From contig NZ_CP015079.1 in NCBI RefSeq assembly GCF_001653335.1, positions 930,001 through 994,000 on the forward strand: a stretch of 64,000 nucleotides of DNA, in the 5' to 3' direction. The stretch's first letter is position 1. The number at the start of each line of letters is the position of its first letter. The position numbers and the translations under genes are program-made. This DNA comes from Nocardioides dokdonensis FR1436. GTDB taxonomy: Bacteria; Actinomycetota; Actinomycetes; Propionibacteriales; Nocardioidaceae. Below the pieces are notes generated by a model, which was not told where the DNA came from, ran no database searches, and saw only the letters and a program-made list of their open reading frames with translations. Below, in pieces: positions 61,415-64,000 of the stretch.

Positions 61415-62808
61415 CAGGAGTCCTTCCAGAGCCGGTCGATGACGGTGGCGAGATCGCGCCCGATCTCGGGCAGCCGGTCGCGGGTGTGCACGAGGCGACC
61501 GTCCACGACGACCTGCGTGACGTCGGCACCGGTGGCAGCGAACACCGCGGTGTGCTCGTCGGCGCCGGTGCCGGCGGTGCGGGGGCCGACGGTGTCGAGG
61601 GTGACCAGGTCGGCGCGGGCACCGACCCGGAGGGCTCCGGCGTCGGCGAACCCGAGCGCGTCGTGGCGCAGCCCCGCCTCCAGCAGCTCGGCGCCCGCCC
61701 AGTGCCCGCGACGCCGGCTGACCAGCCGCTCGTCGAGCTCGACCGCCCGCATCTCCTCGAAGAGGTCAACCACGGCGTGGCTGTCCGAGCCCAGCGTCAG
61801 CGCGCTGCCGGCCTCGTGGAGCGCCCGGGCCGGTCCGACGCCGTCGCCGAGGTCGCGCTCGGTGGTCGGGCAGAAGCACGCGCGGGTGCGGCTGGTGCCG
61901 AGGGCGCGCACGTCGGCGGCGTCGAGGTGGGTCGCGTGCACGGCGGAGGTCGCCGGGCCCAGCACCCCCGCCTCGGCCAGCACCTGCGTGGGCGAGGCGT
62001 CGTACGCCGCTCGGCAGGCGTCGTTCTCGGCGACCTGCTCGCTGAGGTGCACGTGCAGCGGCCGCCCGCGGGCCGCCTCGACGACCGTCGGGAGCTGGTC
62101 GCGGGGCACGGCGCGCACCGAGTGCACGGCCGCGCCGACGACGACGTGGTCGTCGGCGCCGGTGGCGGCGTCGAGGGCCTCGACCCGCTGGGCCCACCGA
62201 TCGGCGTCCCCGTCGGTGTAGCGGACCTGGGCTCCCTCGACCGGGGCACCGAACCCGGAGGAGAGGTAGCAGGTGTCGAGCAGCGCGATCCGCAGCCCGG
62301 CACGGCGCGCGGCCTCGACCAGCACCAGGCCGGTCTCGTTGGGCTCGGCGTAGGCCCGGCCGTCCGGGGCGTGGTGCAGGTAGTGGAACTCCCCGACCGT
62401 CGTGATCCCGACGGCCACCATTTCGCGGTAGAGCGCCGTGGCCAGGTCGAGGTGGTCGTCGGGGTCCAGCCGACCGGCCAGGTCGTACATCTGCTCGCGC
62501 CAGGTCCAGAACGTCCCGCCCCCGCGCTGGGTGCGCCCCCGCAGCGCCCGGTGGAAGGCGTGGCTGTGCTGGTTGGCCAGGCCGGGGAGGGTGAGGCCGG
62601 GGACCCGCGCGGTTTCCCCGGGTACCCGGGGAAACCGTAGGCGAGAGGGTGTTGCAGCACCCGAACCCCTACGGGATCCCCCCAACGCCTCGACCCTGGT
62701 GAACCGGCCCGCCTCGATCTCGACCAGGACGTCGTCCACGACCCGGTCCTCGACCCAGGCGCGCTCGAGCAGGTACGACGACACCGGCCCACTCACCGGC
62801 CCACTCAC
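61414..62808 (-). CDS. hutF: Formimidoylglutamate deiminase, 464 aa, with in-frame palindromic repeat
   Basis: Converts formiminoglutamate to N-formylglutamate plus ammonia. Amidohydrolase motifs: [13 protein letters not shown] (metal H-x-H), [15 protein letters not shown] and GSDSHAVV. The start is one of four in-frame GTGs; GTG 62808 is chosen because it overlaps the upstream stop (GTGA). Between the N-terminal strand (RFTRVE) and the VPGLTLPG motif it carries about 27 residues, where about a dozen are usual. This part is encoded by a palindromic repeat (residues ~44-67), also present between genes at 46717. Function is probably kept since all catalytic motifs are downstream. Confidence 0.93.
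   Translation of the reverse strand: MSGPVSGPVSSYLLERAWVEDRVVDDVLVEIEAGRFTRVEALGGSRRGSGAATPSRLRFPRVPGETARVPGLTLPGLANQHSHAFHRALRGRTQRGGGTFWTWREQMYDLAGRLDPDDHLDLATALYREMVAVGITTVGEFHYLHHAPDGRAYAEPNETGLVLVEAARRAGLRIALLDTCYLSSGFGAPVEGAQVRYTDGDADRWAQRVEALDAATGADDHVVVGAAVHSVRAVPRDQLPTVVEAARGRPLHVHLSEQVAENDACRAAYDASPTQVLAEAGVLGPATSAVHATHLDAADVRALGTSRTRACFCPTTERDLGDGVGPARALHEAGSALTLGSDSHAVVDLFEEMRAVELDERLVSRRRGHWAGAELLEAGLRHDALGFADAGALRVGARADLVTLDTVGPRTAGTGADEHTAVFAATGADVTQVVVDGRLVHTRDRLPEIGRDLATVIDRLWKDS
62610..62680. repeat. Palindromic repeat inside the hutF coding sequence
   Basis: A 28-bp perfect palindrome (62610-62637, identical to palindrome A at 46717-46744), a 9-nt spacer and a B-like core (62647-62662, one change), followed by a decayed third part. 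The reading frame stays open throughout, encoding about 24 residues of Arg/Gly/Pro-rich sequence ([19 protein letters not shown]). Confidence 0.9.
62785..62808 (-). repeat. Tandem 12-nt repeats at the hutF start
   Basis: Two copies of GTGAGTGGGCCG followed by GTG make three evenly spaced in-frame GTG codons (62808, 62796, 62784), so the exact start is ambiguous by up to 8 residues. Confidence 0.7.
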
Positions 62809-64000
62809 CGGCACAGCCGCTCGAGGGTGTCGGCGAGGGCGTCGACGCCGACCAGGCAGTCGGGCACCGTCGCCGACTCGGCCGGGGAGTGCGAGACGCC
62901 GGAGGGGTTGCGCACGAACAGCATCACCGTGGGGATGCCCGCGGTCGAGAGGACGCCGGCGTCGTGGCCGGCCTGGGTGGGCAGCACCGGCCAGTCGCCG
63001 ACAGCGTGGTCGCCGGCGACGTGGCGGGCCAGGGCGGGGTCGAAGGTCACCAGCCCGGACACGGACTCCGCGACCACCCGCACCGCGGTGCCGTCAGTCT
63101 CGGCGCGCTGCTGGGCCCGGCGCTCCACGGCGGCGACGAGCTCGGAGAGCGCGGCCTCGTCCTCGCAGCGGGCGTCGAGCCAGCCGGTGACCCGCGAGGG
63201 CACGGCGTTGGTGCCGTTCGGCTCGACCTCGATCCGGCCGAACGTGGCGCGGGCCCCGGTGAGACGGGCCTGCTCGTCGGCCGCCAGCGCCGTCATCGCG
63301 TAGGTGAGCATCGGGTCGGCGCGGTCCTCCATCCGCGTGGTGCCGGCGTGGTCGGCCGTGCCGGTCATCTCGAACCGGTAGCGCCCGTGCGGCCAGATCC
63401 CGCTCGCCACCCCGATCGCGTGGCCCAGGTCGACCAGCGCCCGGCCCTGCTCGACGTGCAGCTCCACGAACGTGGTCACCCCGGCCAGCAGGTCGCGGGC
63501 GTCGCCGGCGCCCGGGTCGAGCCCGGGCAGGTCCACCGCGGCCAGCGCGTCGGGCAGCGCCACCCCGTCCCGGTCGCGCAGCTCGCGCGCGTGCTCCCAG
63601 GTGGTGGCCCCGGTCAGCAGCCGTGAACCCAGGCAGGCCAGCCCGAAGCGCGAGCCCTCCTCCTCGACGAACACCGAGACCCCGATCGGGCGCGAGGGCA
63701 CCACCCCGCGCTCGCGCATCCGGTCCACCGCCGCGAGCGCGGAGACCACGCCGAGGGGGCCGTCGTACGCGCCGCCGTCGAGGACGGAGTCGAGGTGCGA
63801 GCCGGTCAGCAGCCGCTCGTCAGGCCGGGTCGCGTGCTCCTCGCCCCACCAGCCCACGAGGTTGCCCAGGCCGTCGCCCTCGAGGCGCAGCCCCCGGGCG
63901 GTGCAGGCCTCGACGAACCACGACCGCAGCTCGCTCTCGGCCGTGCGGAACGGCTGGCGGAAGTAGCCGCCGCTCTGCGCCGAGCGTCCCACCGGGCTGA
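62805..64000 (-). CDS. Allantoate-amidohydrolase-family (M20) hydrolase in the hut operon (N-terminus cut)
   Basis: Dinuclear-zinc amidohydrolase related to AllC, N-carbamoyl-amino-acid hydrolase. Metal ligands: GSHLDSV, GAYDGPLG (Asp), VEEEGSRFG, LHVEQG and the late His in TQAGHDAGVLS. The start is beyond the window (frame stays open to 64000). Its stop overlaps hutF's GTG. In actinobacterial hut clusters this family sits where HutG (N-formylglutamate hydrolase) is expected, so it probably deformylates N-formylglutamate; that activity is inferred. Confidence 0.85.
   Translation of the reverse strand, partial: SPVGRSAQSGGYFRQPFRTAESELRSWFVEACTARGLRLEGDGLGNLVGWWGEEHATRPDERLLTGSHLDSVLDGGAYDGPLGVVSALAAVDRMRERGVVPSRPIGVSVFVEEEGSRFGLACLGSRLLTGATTWEHARELRDRDGVALPDALAAVDLPGLDPGAGDARDLLAGVTTFVELHVEQGRALVDLGHAIGVASGIWPHGRYRFEMTGTADHAGTTRMEDRADPMLTYAMTALAADEQARLTGARATFGRIEVEPNGTNAVPSRVTGWLDARCEDEAALSELVAAVERRAQQRAETDGTAVRVVAESVSGLVTFDPALARHVAGDHAVGDWPVLPTQAGHDAGVLSTAGIPTVMLFVRNPSGVSHSPAESATVPDCLVGVDALADTLERLCR

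Overview
The window is about 70% G+C with dense, coupled genes, frequent GTG starts and 4-nt stop/start overlaps. The gene set (HspR-controlled dnaK operon, F420-dependent oxidoreductase, DUF3151 next to fba, class I lysyl-tRNA synthetase, a KstR-type operator, actinobacterial hut genes) points to a Gram-positive actinobacterium, most like Nocardioides or another Nocardioidaceae member. It looks like ordinary chromosome. I found no tRNA, rRNA, CRISPR array, transposase, integrase or phage gene, and no gene-free stretch longer than about 260 bases.

Layout. 1-4542: a secreted M28 aminopeptidase (cut by the left edge), a monooxygenase-like membrane protein, then an ECF sigma / zinc anti-sigma / disulfide-reductase operon. 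4562-10039: a six-gene minus-strand operon matching E. coli ynjBCD plus ynjF (CDP-alcohol phosphatidyltransferase, lipoprotein binding protein, two permeases, ATPase), ending in a TVP38 membrane protein. 10233-14234: DHA2 drug exporter, DJ-1/PfpI protein, second ECF sigma operon. 14279-18357: purA-purD-purB. 18511-24783: lipid kinase, LuxR-type regulator, lysS, DUF3151, fba, DUF2867. 24873-29418: third sigma operon (SigE family), a septum-formation-domain secreted protein, a secreted M14 carboxypeptidase. 29470-35400: tRNA/rRNA methyltransferase, DedA and DUF368 (both families include polyprenyl-phosphate transporters) with overlapping 3' ends, pyrE, a DapC-like aminotransferase, small membrane proteins. 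35416-44090: the heat-shock block clpB and dnaK-grpE-dnaJ-hspR with HspR (HAIR) operators before clpB and dnaK, interrupted by a response-regulator/kinase fusion. 44252-48041: small housekeeping and membrane genes. 48111-58739: a lipid/steroid-type catabolic island with a KstR-like box, an F420 oxidoreductase, SDR and sulfotransferase operon, a P450, and an EthR-like TetR / flavin monooxygenase / hydrolase operon. 58832-end: secreted M1 peptidase and a histidine-utilisation cluster (amidohydrolase, hutF, hutI).

The most unusual features are repeats. A large compound palindrome lies between two convergent genes at 46717-46806. A related copy sits in frame inside the hutF coding sequence at 62610-62680, an arrangement resembling protein-invading palindromic elements. 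A second repeat family, a 22-nt unit, occurs at four intergenic sites, always next to a gene's 3' end; in three cases the repeat supplies or overlaps the stop codon. Many genes also have a TANNNT -10 box 5-8 nt upstream of the start codon, which suggests widespread leaderless transcripts.
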